In this document: positions 10,671 through 22,189 of the stretch, one piece after another
Numbering within the stretch: position 1 is the first letter of the stretch
Layout of the letters: each line of letters opens with the position of its first letter
Assembly (NCBI GenBank): GCA_037957365.1
Contig: JARHVA010008365.1
Span: 339,001 to 403,000, forward strand
Reading direction: 5' to 3'
From: Torreya grandis
Taxonomy: Eukaryota > Streptophyta > Pinopsida > Cupressales > Taxaceae
Length of the DNA stretch: 64,000 bases
Position numbers and translations under genes: made by a program
Notes under the pieces: model-generated
Database searches by the model: none
The model's input: only the letters and a program-made list of their open reading frames with translations
Told to the model about the DNA's origin: nothing

Positions 10671-12790
10671 TTAAAAGAAGAAATCTTTAGATTCACCAAC
10701 CTCCTGAAGGGGTAAATCTAAAAAACTATAGCCTCTTTGCATGCTTGTTAGAACCCCAATGATGTCTTCTTTGCTCTTATCCAGCTCATAGCCTCCTTGA
10801 AGAATAATGTAGCTTGCCCCGATGACCTCAAAGAAATCATTCAAAGCATGAACAACGGATTTTCCATGCTCCTCCATGTCACCTAAAGTGATCTCCTCCT
10901 CATCCGCACTCATGGAGTCTCCCTAATTAGTCATGAACTGAGCATACTCCTCTTCACTTGCTTCCCTCAAGACTGGCTCCTCCTCGAGAAGGGGTGAAGT
11001 GGAACACTGATGGACAAACTCATGTGGAAGAGGAGGCAGTCCCTGAACTAGAATCGAATGATTCTCCTCTTTCCATTTGGTTAGCACTTCACCTATATCA
11101 GGCATGGCCTGGTAGTTCTCTTGGGGATGTGTAGGTGGGGTGTGTTCAGACATGGAATGTGCTGTTGGGTCTGAACCGTCCAACACACACTAGCTGAGGA
11201 ATCTCTCCTTGGATTCCAATTCTACAATCCACCTATCCATATCTTCTTGGAAAAGCCTTTCCCGAAAGTCACAATCATCATCAAGAGCAGGAGCAAACCC
11301 ATCTTCTTCAAGGTTTTGAGCAAAACCTTTCCCTTCTTCCTCCTTTCCACCCCAAGATTCCACTGTTTGCTTCCAGCTCATGATCTTGGGATTGGAATCG
11401 TGCTTCTGTGAATAGGTAACAACTTTATCATTCTCCAAGTCTTGAGCTGGTTCATGGTATTCCTTCTTCTAATTTGGAAATGGGAGATCATGTTGAAAGA
11501 TTTGAGGAGGTTGGGGAAGATTTGGGAGGGTCTGCTCCTATACAAGAAAAGTTGTTCGAGAAGAGGCATGTTGAAAAGCTAAGCGCACGGGATTGAGGGT
11601 AGGATCGATTGATGCATCTGATGAGTCAGAATGAGCAAGGGCCATATGATAGAAATGATTTACCATACAAGAGAGAGTTTTCTCTAGAATAGGAGAGGGC
11701 AGACTTTGGGCCAAAATTTCTTGATTTTCGTCCCTCCACTTTACCAACACTTCGTCAATATTGAAATTAGCTTGTGGATTGGTGGAAGGGGGGTCTTTTG
11801 GCGTCGGCTCCTCTGCAGCGTTTGAAAGCTCCATCATTTTTTCTCTAAGCAGTCTCATCCTAGCTTCCAATTCCTCAACCCACTTAGCCAGATAAGCCTC
11901 ACCTTGTACTTCTTGGAGCTCGTGGGAAACACCATAGAGATGGGGAGTGCATGAAAATTGCTGTGAAATACAAGGAGCTTCTTGAGGAAGGGTGGGGGGA
12001 ACTTGAAAAGGACTAACCTCATCTTGTACCTCACACTCTTGGATAATGTCTTTCACCCCCTTGCTGTTTCGTGACTCAATCACTTGATTCCAGCTCAAGA
12101 AACTCAGACTAGGCATCTCCTTTGGGGTTGATGAGGCCATAATGTGAGAAGGTAGTGAAGATTTTGATTCTACTTCCCTTGCTTCCAAAATGGACTGCTG
12201 CATCTGAAGATTTGCCAATTCGATCTGTTTATCAAGATTAGCCTTAAACACAAGGTCTGCTATTTCGGACCTCTCCTCAACATGATTGGAGAACGGACTT
12301 TGACAGGCTCGACTTGGCTCAAGAGTAGGGGTTGTATATGACTGATAAGATGCTTTGGGTAGCGAGTATGTAGGTTGATAGACTTGGTAAGGCTGCCTCT
12401 CATGCACACTCAGCTTCTCCTCCACAGATGCAATTAAACCGCTCACATCCAGCATCTCATTTGAAAGCCTGTGCCAATTCGCTCTTTCAATAGGAGCTCA
12501 TTCTTTCTTAACCTAATCCAGTGCATTCCTCACTTGATAGATGATATGATCAAGAATTTCTTGGTCATACCCCTTTTTGGTGTTAAGATCAATTACATAT
12601 TTATTGTATCCCATTAGTGCTCGCTTGAAGGCAGAAACTGGTTGATTGGCGAAAAGATTGGGTTGAGTGGGAGAAGTGACATATTGAGAAGACTGAGCAC
12701 AAGGGTGATATAGCTCGTAGCAAGGTTGAGACTAGCCATATTGGGCGTGATTAGGATCACCATAAGGTTGGTAAGGATCATAGCCATGCT
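10671..12790 (-). pseudogene. Unrecognised ~700-codon protein of the nested LTR element, with duplicated module
   Basis: One minus-strand frame runs from about 12788 to 10671 and is interrupted by only a handful of stops. Four open blocks (12455-11538, 11438-11190, 11186-10923, 10913-10671) share the same phase, and the first in-frame ATG is at 12614. The N-terminal part is Tyr/Pro/Gln-rich (DPYQPYGDPNHAQYG), followed by a helical stretch. Two related modules then follow. Module one has LSWNQVIES, LAKWVEELEARMRLL and DEVLVKWRDENQEILAQSLP. Module two has MSWKQTVES, DRWIVELESKERFLS and GEVLTKWKEENHSILVQGLP. Both are acidic and probably helical. I see no zinc knuckle, protease triad or polymerase motif. 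It could be a highly diverged gag or an accessory protein. How little it has decayed, relative to other frames in the window, suggests it was selected until recently. Confidence 0.65.
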
Positions 12791-12796
12791 GGCCAA

Positions 12797-12884
12797 AAAA
12801 AATAGAGTTTATAGCTTAAAATGATGGAATTTACACATACCAAAAATAGAGTTTATAGCTTAAAATGATGGAATTTACACATAC
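12797..12884. repeat. 44-bp tandem duplication at the start of the long frame
   Basis: 12797-12840 and 12841-12884 are identical copies. On the minus strand each copy begins with GGTATGTGTAA, which resembles a splice donor. A T-rich run ending GGCCAG at 12789 resembles an acceptor. Splicing of a roughly 96-base intron is possible but unproven. Confidence 0.85.
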
Positions 12885-12981
12885 CAATTGATTTAACTTA
12901 GAGTCGCCAGATGCTGAAGAAATTGATTTACTGTAACAGGACCAACATCAATCTTGAAACTCTACTGCGTTAAAACTTGGG

Positions 12982-13001
12982 TCCCACCAGGTGTGCCAAA
13001 A
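12982..13001 (-). other. Primer-binding-site-like sequence of the nested element
   Basis: In element sense, TTTTGGCACACCTGGTGGGA follows the LTR end within two bases, which is where a primer-binding site belongs. It is not the tRNA-Met type. I cannot name the tRNA with confidence. Confidence 0.5.
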
Positions 13002-13002
13002 C

Positions 13003-13167
13003 TGTTGACGCTGGAGATTGCACCCGGGGCAAGGAGGCCTAGCTCCTGCCTCTCCTTGCAACATGAAAACTCTCCTCTCACCTGTGGGACCGATGAAGCT
13101 GGAGGAGAGAGTCTCTAGATAAAGGCTAGCTCCCTTTGATGCATCATGTTTTTTCTAGCAAGTGCTA

Positions 13168-13231
<64 letters not shown>

Positions 13232-14828
13232 GGGGGATGAAAAGAGAGAGAGAGAATACAGGAAAAAAAGCCTACTCTAAAAGAGGTGATGCACCAAAAC
13301 AACAAGGGTTGACCTTCACACATCCACTCTCAGAACCAGACAAATGCAATTGGCAGAAAAGACCAGGCTGCAAAAGATCGGCAGGGAGGATTTCATGAAA
13401 ACACAGGAGACAAAAAATCACTGAGGTGCTGTGAAATGCACACTGTAAGTAACTCTTTCTATTCTGGTCTTCTCAAATGTCAGCTCTTCTCCTTTCAGCT
13501 GCAGAAATGGTGCCTTGTAGATGATAGGTCTGCTGGTGTTAAACCTGTGAGAGCATCAAGAAATGATGACTGGTCACAGACAAACATTCAATGCATACTC
13601 TGAAACATCTATCCAAATGGAGGTAAAAAATTGCATTTTATTTGATTCAGGGGAAATTTTGCCAGGGTTGCGCCTTTGCAAAAGTGGAAGAACCGATTCT
13701 TCTCAAAAATGAGAAGTTACAATATATAGAAGAAAAGAGAAAGAAACTTGGCGCTTTTTTGACAAGTTGGCCTGTCGCGTCCCATTTGAAGGAGGAAACA
13801 CTATTGTGTTGTCATCGTCATAGAAGAAGCCTACTAGAACCATGCTGTATAATTGCCAAATTTGACTTTGGCATTTGAGCTTTAATGTAGAAGCATGGGT
13901 CGCGCCTCTTTTCTGCCAACAGATGAAAATTTGTCCCCTTTTTTAAATGCATAGGTCTTACTGTATGTTGTTTATGCCATTTGGAATTAACAGGCAATAA
14001 ATCACCTACACTTTGCCATTTGGACTGCCTTGTCACTTTTGCGCCATGTCATATCCTTATCTGTCACTTTGTTTTGTCTTCTTCTGCGTCCTTGTCTTTT
14101 CTGGCCGCTTGGCCCTTTAGGCGAACTCCTTGGCGGGTCGCTACATTTTGAGCTCCTTCTTGGCTAGCACTTTCTTTTCCCTTTTTTTTTAAAATAAACA
14201 GCTATCTCCTTTTTGTAAACTTGACGTCCACGTAAGACGTCATCGGGCCTGCTGGCTTCTCTTCCTAAACTTCTATGCGGCCTGCTAGTCGGGTCCAGTT
14301 GGTTGTTTGACTACTGACGGTTTGCGTGGACTGCTCTCCGGCTTTCAATGTCTCCGTAGACATTTTGTTTTATTTTTTTTGCATGGGCTTTGAATGTTTA
14401 AGCCGTGCCCCCTTTGCTTTTGTGTCATAAGTGACTCGGCTCTTTGCTTAGTAATGCGTTAAGCCATTGATTTGAGCCGCGCTTGGATCCTTTCCTTTAT
14501 TAAAAGTTGAGCCTTTGTGTTAAGCCGTGTGCGCTAATGAACTAAGGATGTTGAACCTCCATGAACCGAACCTGTTGAACTAAGTATGTTGAACCCAGCC
14601 CATTGAACCAAAAAATTGGTTCAATGGTTCAACGGTATGAAAGTTCAACGCATATGAACGGAGGTGCTTGAACCGAGAAGGTGAACCTTTTGAACCAAGG
14701 GTGGTTGAACCAATTAACCAGGGCATGGAATGAACTCTTTGAACTCACTGAACTCAAAAATCGCTAGCATTTGAACAACAGGTGAACAAGGTGACTGAAA
14801 TTTTGCTTGTGGGCAAAATTGGTCAACA
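13003..14828 (-). repeat. 5' LTR (right) of the nested element
   Basis: It starts TGTTGACGCTGG and ends GGTCAACA, collinear with 8157-10060. In element sense it is the promoter-bearing LTR. It keeps the microsatellite (shorter) and the GAACC cluster. Confidence 0.92.
13168..13256. repeat. Compound microsatellite, shorter allele of 8321-8470
   Basis: About 7 CATA, 17 TA and 7 GA units occupy the position equivalent to the tract in the left LTR. Confidence 0.95.
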
Positions 14829-15890
14829 ATATGCTTTTGAAATTGCCTCTTTAAAAGAAGATATTGATAAAGCAGTCAATGATAAAGTAGTTAGTGATTC
14901 AAAATTTGATGATAGTACTAACACGTTAAATAAAATATTGGAAAGTAAAAATTCTATATCAGATAAGATATGAATCAGATTTGAAAATAAAAAGAGCTAT
15001 GTTAAAGCTCTTATAAAAGAGGAAACAAAAAGGGAAGAAGTGAAGAATACATAGGATATCTCAAACAAAGAAGGATGGAAGGAACAAAGCTAAAAAAGAC
15101 AATCAGGACAAAGATACACAAACAGGTTTTATTTTCATGGTTACTATTTTTATTGTAATGGATATGGTCATAAGAAAATAGAATGTCAAAAAAGAGCTAA
15201 CAATTTTAGAAACAAAGAAAAAGAAACTCATGCAGAGTCAAGTAGAAGCCACAACACTTTTGCTCCTCTGTCAGGCTTTGATGAAGAGACCATATTATGT
15301 TACAAGTGCAATAATTTAGGATGCATAGCCCATAATTGTAGAAGCATGTTTGAGTCAATCAATAAAGATCAGAGTTTCAAGGTTCCATTCATCAAGAAGA
15401 AAGGTCAAACAAATTCATGGAAGAAGAAACAACCTAAAGATTCTATGTTAGTTTAGATATCTTTGCATGCAAGAAATGAAGAAAAACCATGGTTCATAGA
15501 TAGTGGATGTTCGAGGCACATGACAGGAGATAAGAGCAAGTTCATAATTTTAAAGAAGATAAATGGTGGCATAGTGAAATTCAAAGATAAAACCACTACC
15601 AGGATAAGTGGAAAAGGTACTTTGAGTTTGGATAATGGTTAAACCAAGACTAAGAATGTATTGTATGTAGAAGGTCTTAAGCATAATCTATTGAGTATAA
15701 GTCAAATATATGATAAGGGATATGCATTAAATTTTTATATAGAAGGTTATGAGATTAGAAGAAAAGATCCAGATGAATTGATTATAGATGCTCAGAGGAT
15801 GGCAACAATTTATATGTGTTATCAGATATCTTCAAAAAGACACAATCAAAGGATACATTCAAGGATCTATGAGAGGATTTGGGAGTAATT
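14829..15890 (+). pseudogene. Copia gag-protease, second part
   Basis: The frame continues that of 7646-8156 across the nested insertion. A coiled-coil-like segment (14834-14970) leads to a stop at 14971 and two further stops. Two further zinc-knuckle positions follow, one reading YFYCNGYGHKKIEC (about 15145-15190, first Cys lost) and one reading CYKCNNLGCIAHNC (about 15300-15342, His lost). The aspartic protease site PWFIDSGCSRHMTG is intact, with DSG at 15499-15507. The typical NVLYVEGLKHNLLSISQI segment before integrase is at about 15652-15710. The frame ends at 15888 without any integrase. Three knuckle positions in one gag-protease is more than the usual one or two. Confidence 0.85.
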
Positions 15891-16180
15891 TCTTTTAATT
15901 TATACCATTAAGGATTAGGATCAATTTAGGTGGAGCTAAGTGTTAGCTCCAGGATAGGCCCTTTGATATTGATGTCAAAGGGAGAAAAGTGCAGAAATAG
16001 TTATAGGTACAAGAATAGGTATAGGGAACAAGTACAAGGAATAGGTATAGGATGATATAATAAGGGGGAGTTACTGTATGTTTTTTAGTTTGGCTATATA
16101 TGTAGGTTGGCATGTGTAGTACAGGTTTTAGGATGTGGCAGTTTTAGTTTGAGGCTGCCATCAATGACAAAGGGGGATAT
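15891..16180 (+). other. Spacer and polypurine tract of the copia element
   Basis: The segment is non-coding. ACAAAGGGGGATAT (about 16167-16180) sits directly before the 3' LTR and is the expected plus-strand primer site. Confidence 0.8.
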
Positions 16181-17209
16181 TGTTGAAAATATTGCCATTG
16201 ATGTCAAAGGTCTAGCATTGGTGATAAATGCCCCATAGAATTTATTGTCTAAAGGTGTTTTTAATTTTCATATTTTGGCTAAAGTGTGTTGATATTTATT
16301 TAATATTAACAAATATATTTTTGGCTGCATAAAGTCAAAAGAAGGGACCATGAAGAAGTCAAAGAGTCATGGGGTAAAGACAAAAGAGGGAATAGATGCA
16401 TTTTCCTATGAAGAGTCACCTTGAGGAATTCCAAGAGTCACCAAGTGAAGACAATAAAGGAAGGGCACAATTTCTCATGAAGGGACACTTTGAGGAATTC
16501 AAAAAGTCACCAAGATAAAGACAAAAGGGGAAATGACACATTTTCTCATGAAGGGCCACCATGTGACCTTTCAAATGCAAAGATTTGAAGGGTCATGTAA
16601 ATATGGCACCATTTTCCATGAGGTTTGAAGGGTCACAAAGGGTGAATACCAAAGGTCATTTGGTAAGTTATAAATAAAGACTTGGGAAGCCATTTGTAAT
16701 ATGTGAGAAAGAGCATGGTTTGTATTTGTTATATCTTGCTTAGAAGAGCAAAGGAGAGAAAATAAAGAGATATAGTAATGTGCTGTCATTTGTTGATAAA
16801 GCAAAATTGAGAGATCGTTATGTGGTGTACACAGTAAGGGTTGGTACTCATGAATAGTTATTGTGTTGGTGCTCAACAAAGGAGTTGGTGCTCCTGTGGG
16901 TTGGTACTCATGAATAATTGATGTGTTGGTGCTTAGCAAAGAAATTGGTGCTCCTGTAAGTTGGTGCTTGTGAATATTTTAGTTTGAGTTGGTGCTCATT
17001 CATATACTTAAGATTGTTCTCCATGGTTTTTTCCCACATTGGGTTTCCATGTTAAAATCTGGTATCTCTCTCTATCTTGTGTGGTGTTTATTATTTTAAT
17101 TTTATTGCATATCTTGAATGAATGGTTAAGTGGAATTTGATTAAGTAAAAATTTATAAGATATATGACATACTAATTCACCCCCCTCTCAGTATATCTCA
17201 TGCTTAACA
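16181..17209 (+). repeat. 3' LTR of the gag-protease copia element
   Basis: It runs from TGTTGAAAAT to CTTAACA, followed by target duplication AGAAG (17210-17214). The TATA box is at 16669-16676. The GGTTGGTGCTC repeats recur at about 16838-17000. Confidence 0.93.
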
Positions 17210-17214
17210 AGAAG

Positions 17215-18228
17215 GTGAATTACTGCTATATGTACTGAGCAATTATCTTAAGATTAGATAGGTGATGGAAAAGAGAAATTTTTTTGCTCCAATACATAGC
17301 TACAAGTAAAATTTCAATGCAACCCTAGAAAATGGTGCCTCAATCCAAGATGGTGCACTTGAATCAATCCAACACAACCAATCAACTGAGATTTCTAATG
17401 CCACCTTCTCTCTTCCTTGCAAGCACCTTATGAAGACAAAAACCAATGTTCCTTTGTACAGTCCTCCATGTTATCCTTTGTGTAGGTAGAAGTAGACCAA
17501 AAGACAAGAAAGAGGCGCGTGTACAATGGTTTTGAAAAAAATAGATTAGAAAAATATAACATAGTAGTCCATTTTGCCAACACAACAGTCTTAGGCATTA
17601 AAATGTAATCCTACAAAAGTAGAACATTGATCTGGAAGGTGGAAATTTCTAATGCAACAAAGAGAAAAAATGCCTACTCCTTATTGGTAATGAGCAGTCA
17701 AACTCCAATGCAGGTATGGCTCCTTCCATGTAGTAGTAAACAAATCCCATACTCCACCTTCCAACACATCCTTAAGCAAGGAAAAATCCAATACCTTGTT
17801 TTCTTTCTCTCTCCAATGCCTTAGCTATACATTCCTCCTTTCCAACACCACTTCAAATTTTGTAAACAAGGAAAGAAAACAAAACTCAATGCAACATTAT
17901 CAAGAAGGATTCCAACGCCTAGCAAGGTAGAAATTCTCTCCTCCAATATGTAGATTTTAGCCCAAAAAAGACCTGAGATTTTTGAGATTTATAAAGCTCT
18001 CAAATTTTTTTTAAACCCTCACTTTTTTTTTTACAATACATGAAGGGTAAAAGGCTGAGAGATGACAAAGAGATCCACCAAAGACCAACAAGATGCCAAT
18101 ACAAACTCTAAAAAAAATAATATGCAAGATTTGTAGGGCTAGATCAGAGAGAATTTTAAGAGAGTGTTGACAATAAGCTATGGGTAAATGGCTCTAGGAA
18201 AACTCATAATGTTCTAATACCATGAAAG
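17215..18228 (-). other. Probable internal remnant of a short LTR element
   Basis: No gene was recognised. The stretch contains scattered CCAATGC and TCTAATGC motifs. It ends at 18211-18224 with TTCTAATACCATG, whose complement resembles a tRNA-Met primer site next to the LTR at 18229. The partner LTR was not found. Confidence 0.4.
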
Positions 18229-18523
18229 TGTTGAGCAAGGATACATAACAGATCACTTAAGATCTATCAAAGAGACAACAACCACATAAAACATGCTTCT
18301 AATGCTAAAGAATAAACATAATCAATCTAGTGCTTATATATTTATTACAATACTAGAAATATTCAAATTCTCTCACATATTATGCTAAACCTTACCCTTG
18401 TATTTATAATAGGCGGGGATAGGTGAGAGGAACACATTTTACAATGTGAAACTAGCTAGTTTTCAAATGAATATTCCTACCATGTGCTTAAATTTATACC
18501 TACCTTATGCACCATTGTCAACA
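18229..18523 (-). repeat. Short LTR, 295 bp
   Basis: The ends are TGTTGAGCAAGG and CATTGTCAACA, with inverted TGTTGA/TCAACA tips. The minus strand carries ATTATAAATA (18410-18401), a TATA box, and AATAAA-like sequence near 18340. The flanking 5-mers differ, and a primer-site-like sequence lies on its left. It is therefore a 5' LTR in minus orientation rather than a solo LTR. Confidence 0.55.
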
Positions 18524-20979
18524 ATCAAACCTAACATGTTGAATGTATAATTAGACATGTGGGTGTGAAAGTTTAAACCACACATGAGTCTAATTAACCT
18601 AGGTTAAGCAACCTTAGTCAATACCCAAGTTACATAGATTAACCCCAAGTTACTCTTAACCCTTGTTATTTACTCTAATATGTAGTGTCTTAGAAAGATG
18701 TGGTTTTTAGATAGGTGTTATCCCATGTTGATTAGGTGCATGTGTACCCATCCTATCCTACATAGAGCCTTTTACTCTGCCCTAAAACTCTAAAAAATCA
18801 AAATAATTTAAAAATTCATTAACGATAAACTCAGAATAGAGGTTTTTCAAAAATACATGGGGACCTCATTACTATTTCAAGGTGAGTGACCAAAGATCAT
18901 CCACCATCTATCCCAAAAAATTATTTGATCAAATCATGGGTACACTAGTGGATTGAAATCTATTTGTTTGTCACATCTACTGACACACTAGTTCTTGCAT
19001 TATTGAATAATGTGTAAATTTGGGCTTTGGTTATTTATATCTCTCACAATGGTTGTAGTTAATTTTTTAGAATAGCAGGCCCTACATATATTTATATAAT
19101 TATCCCACCTATCAATTTGACCCATTGACAAGCCAACTCCACCTATTAATGTCTCTAATGTATTTGCTAGAGAAGTTTGGTAGGGGTTTTAATGAAGATT
19201 ACCATTGCCTTAGTTAAATTCTCAATTTTGATTTTGTATTCTATAATGTGGACTCACAAATCCTTCTGACTACCCTGGGGGGATTGAGAAACTATAAGAG
19301 TATTAGGAGGGTTTTGTAGGATATGAAAGTTTTGTAGGCTAGGAGGGTTAGGTCATTCATTTTCACTTTCCACATTGCCCTCTGCACATGAAGGTGTATT
19401 ATGCACTAAAAAACAAAATAAAATAATAATTTCAACAATTAAATAATGTGAACATTATAAAATTCACCAAATTTGTTTGGAATTCTACTTAAGTTCACTT
19501 GCATACCTTTCCTCTTGTGTGCCATTATTGTTTATGAGTTCTTTGCTTGTCTCTAGGAAATGTGAATTCAAGTCATTGATTGTGTTATCATAGCTTGTGT
19601 CGATGCAAAATGGAATGCATGAACATTTTTATTTTATTTATGACGTCAATACCACATATGTAATTTTAAAGCATAAAACCACTTATGCAGTTTAAAGCAT
19701 AAAACCACTTATGCGGTTTAAAAGCATAAAATCACATATATGGTTTTAAAACATAAAATCACCTACATGGTCCTAAATCAATAATTATTGAGCCTATGTG
19801 ATAACACTGCATACATAATTTTAAAAACCATGTATGTTATTTTTAAAATCATGTACACGGAATTGTTCAAATCAATTTAAACATAGTTTAATCTATTCAT
19901 TTTTTGATTGCCCATATTCATACACACACCCAATCTCCAAGGTGTAGATTTTTTATTCAAATCTAAGCCATTGAGAAACTTAAATTCTAAATCTACACAA
20001 TAACTTGGCACAAGATCATAACCATATGAAGTAGTAAGAAAATTAACACCATTCAAAGTGCATGTTTACCATGGGGGGGATGGTTTTTATACATCTACAA
20101 TTGTATAAGTTGACTTCCTTGAAGCTCAAAGGCAATCAAAAGTTAGCACCCAAATTCTATGGACCATAGCATGTGCTAAAAGAATGTGATTTTTTTATAT
20201 AAATAAATCTACCTCTGTATTCAAAGATGTATCATGTCTTTCATGTGTCATGTTTGAATTCATTCCTTGGATAATGTTATTATATTCATTAGACCCTTAT
20301 AGAATTGAACAAAGAAAGACCCATCATCCTTGAAACTAATGTTATTCTTGACAAATGTATAAATTCACTTCATAATAATAAAATCATTGATGTCCTAGTA
20401 CAATGGTAGGGCTTGAAATTATAAAATGCAAATTAGTAACCTCACCATCAAATTCAACAACATTGTTCATGGTTCAAACTTTGAAGACTTTTTTTTCTAA
20501 AGGAGGAGGCATATTAGAACCCCTAAACGTTAACCATATTTTATTATTTTTACACATTTTAATAATCATAGTTTAGTTAATTAACTTGTTTAACACTTTT
20601 TTATCTAGGTCCAACCCTTGAGCCTTAGTTGTAGGGTTTTTTATGAATCTAAGGTTCCTATTTTATTGTGAAGGCGATCCATTCATATTAGTATCAAGAT
20701 TTTATTGACTATGTATTGATTTTGTGTTGAAGATAATTAAAGAAAATATTTTTTACATATTAGTCATGCTTTCAAGGAGGTTAACACCTCAAAGAGACTT
20801 GCGATATCTAAAAATAAGTAAAGTTTACAACGATTTTCTGATTTCATTGAGTAAAATAATATTTAACATATTATTTTTGTTTCATTTAATTTTTGAAAGC
20901 AATATATTATTATATTCTATTAATCTCCTTAACTCTCTATAAATCCATATCAAGTGTTTCAACCACTGTTATGAAGACT
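18524..20979. other. Gene-free AT-rich DNA
   Basis: No coding region was recognised. A minisatellite lies at 19651-19777. Confidence 0.5.
19651..19777. repeat. Minisatellite, ~26-bp unit, about five units
   Basis: The unit is close to CCACTTATGCAGTTTAAAGC plus ATAAAA, with decay toward both ends. Related TTTTAAAA-CATGTA pieces continue to about 19860. Confidence 0.85.
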
Positions 20980-21225
20980 TATGGAAAAATTAGAACTTCT
21001 TATTTGAGACCTCCTTAACTTTAAAAAAATAATGCTAAAATATTATTGCGTTGTATAAAGAACAATGGGATAAATATGTGGTTTGGATCCATTTAAACAA
21101 CCTATAGAAAAATTAAAACTTCTTATTTGAGACCTCCTTAACTTAAAAAATATAATGCTAAAATATTATTACGTTGTATAAAAAACAATGAAATAAATAT
21201 ATAGTTTAGATCCATTAAAACCCTT
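20980..21225. repeat. 123-bp tandem duplication
   Basis: 20980-21102 and 21103-21225 are about 90% identical by eye. No coding content was recognised. Confidence 0.9.
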
Positions 21226-21935
21226 TCTTTTAAAATCCATTTTTTTAAATATGAAAAACCAATTTAATATATCATACTTTTCATAGTATCTAGTATTATG
21301 ATCATAACTACGTCCTTTATTTATTTATTTAGTAACTTCACAAATTCAAACGTAATTACTATACCATCCCAAAATTTTCCTACCTCCTACAAAACTACCT
21401 TACGATAGAGAATTTATGTATGGGGGAAGCACCTGAAGTCTATTAACAATGACCTTTATTATATATAATATTGGATAAAGATGTGTGAAACCATGTCTTC
21501 TCCATTAGATTTTTTTTTAATAACTTCTAAGAAGGTATAAATAAAAGCTTTGGGAAACATATTATGTAATTGTGTGATCATGTGATTTAAATAAGCCTTT
21601 ATAAATATTATTCCATGCTTCATATGAATAAGTATACATAGTTTGCTTCATGACATGTATGATGAGATTGACATGCATGAATATTTTAGGCCAAACAAAT
21701 TTTCAAAGCTTTAAGAAGTTTTTTATGGAACACTTTGTTTTGGTCTTGTCATTGTCGTATGACCCAATATTGATCACTATCTAAAACCACGTGTATCTTT
21801 TAGGGTTTTTTTCCACTTTACTTCAAAACATATTTATGTACATTTACAATGACTATCAAATTTTATGTAAATTAGAAGTGAGAAATTGTTTATCACTTTT
21901 ATTATTATTATTTCACTTTTTTCATTTATAAAAAG

Positions 21936-21936
<1 letters not shown>

Positions 21937-22003
<67 letters not shown>

Positions 22004-22010
22004 ATAATAA
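21937..22010. repeat. (TTA)n microsatellite switching to (TAA)n
   Basis: About 20 TTA/ATT units are followed at about 22000 by ATAATAATAA, so the tract ends in a small inverted repeat. Confidence 0.95.
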
Positions 22011-22189
22011 TATATCATTAACATAATATTTTGAACATTTATACACCTCCACATCTTACATAGTAAATGATATTTAATATAATAACGTGTGTTTAAAGAA
22101 GTTAATTTTTTATAAAAGAATTAAAATTTTATATTATATTGACATATCAATAATTTGTACTCCTGTTGTTTGTAATTATTTTAAAGATT

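Larger units (their letters stand above)
8157..14828 (-). mobile_element. Nested non-autonomous LTR element with a novel long reading frame
   Basis: The two LTRs (8157-10060 and 13003-14828) are direct copies with TGTTGAC...GTCAACA ends. The flanks are GTATG on the left and ATATG on the right, a 5-bp target duplication with one change. The insertion lies inside the copia gag frame. Internal length is about 2.94 kb. The single long frame and a primer-site-like sequence next to the right LTR both place the element on the minus strand. No gag core, protease, RT, RNase H or integrase could be recognised, so it depends on another element. Over the first 170 bp the LTRs differ at roughly 9%, almost all transitions; later parts look closer. 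Confidence 0.9.
5768..17209 (+). mobile_element. Non-autonomous Ty1/copia element, gag-protease only, split by a nested element
   Basis: Two LTRs (5768-6814 and 16181-17209) in the same orientation bracket the element. A perfect 5-bp target duplication, AGAAG, lies at 5763-5767 and 17210-17214. A tRNA-Met-like primer site follows the left LTR and a purine-rich tract precedes the right LTR. Without the nested element (8157-14828) the body is only about 2.7 kb. It encodes gag, zinc knuckles, protease and a stub of the pre-integrase region; integrase, RT and RNase H are absent. Over the first 100 bp the two LTRs differ at about six positions, so it is not a very recent insertion. It must have been moved by enzymes of a full-length relative. 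Confidence 0.9.
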
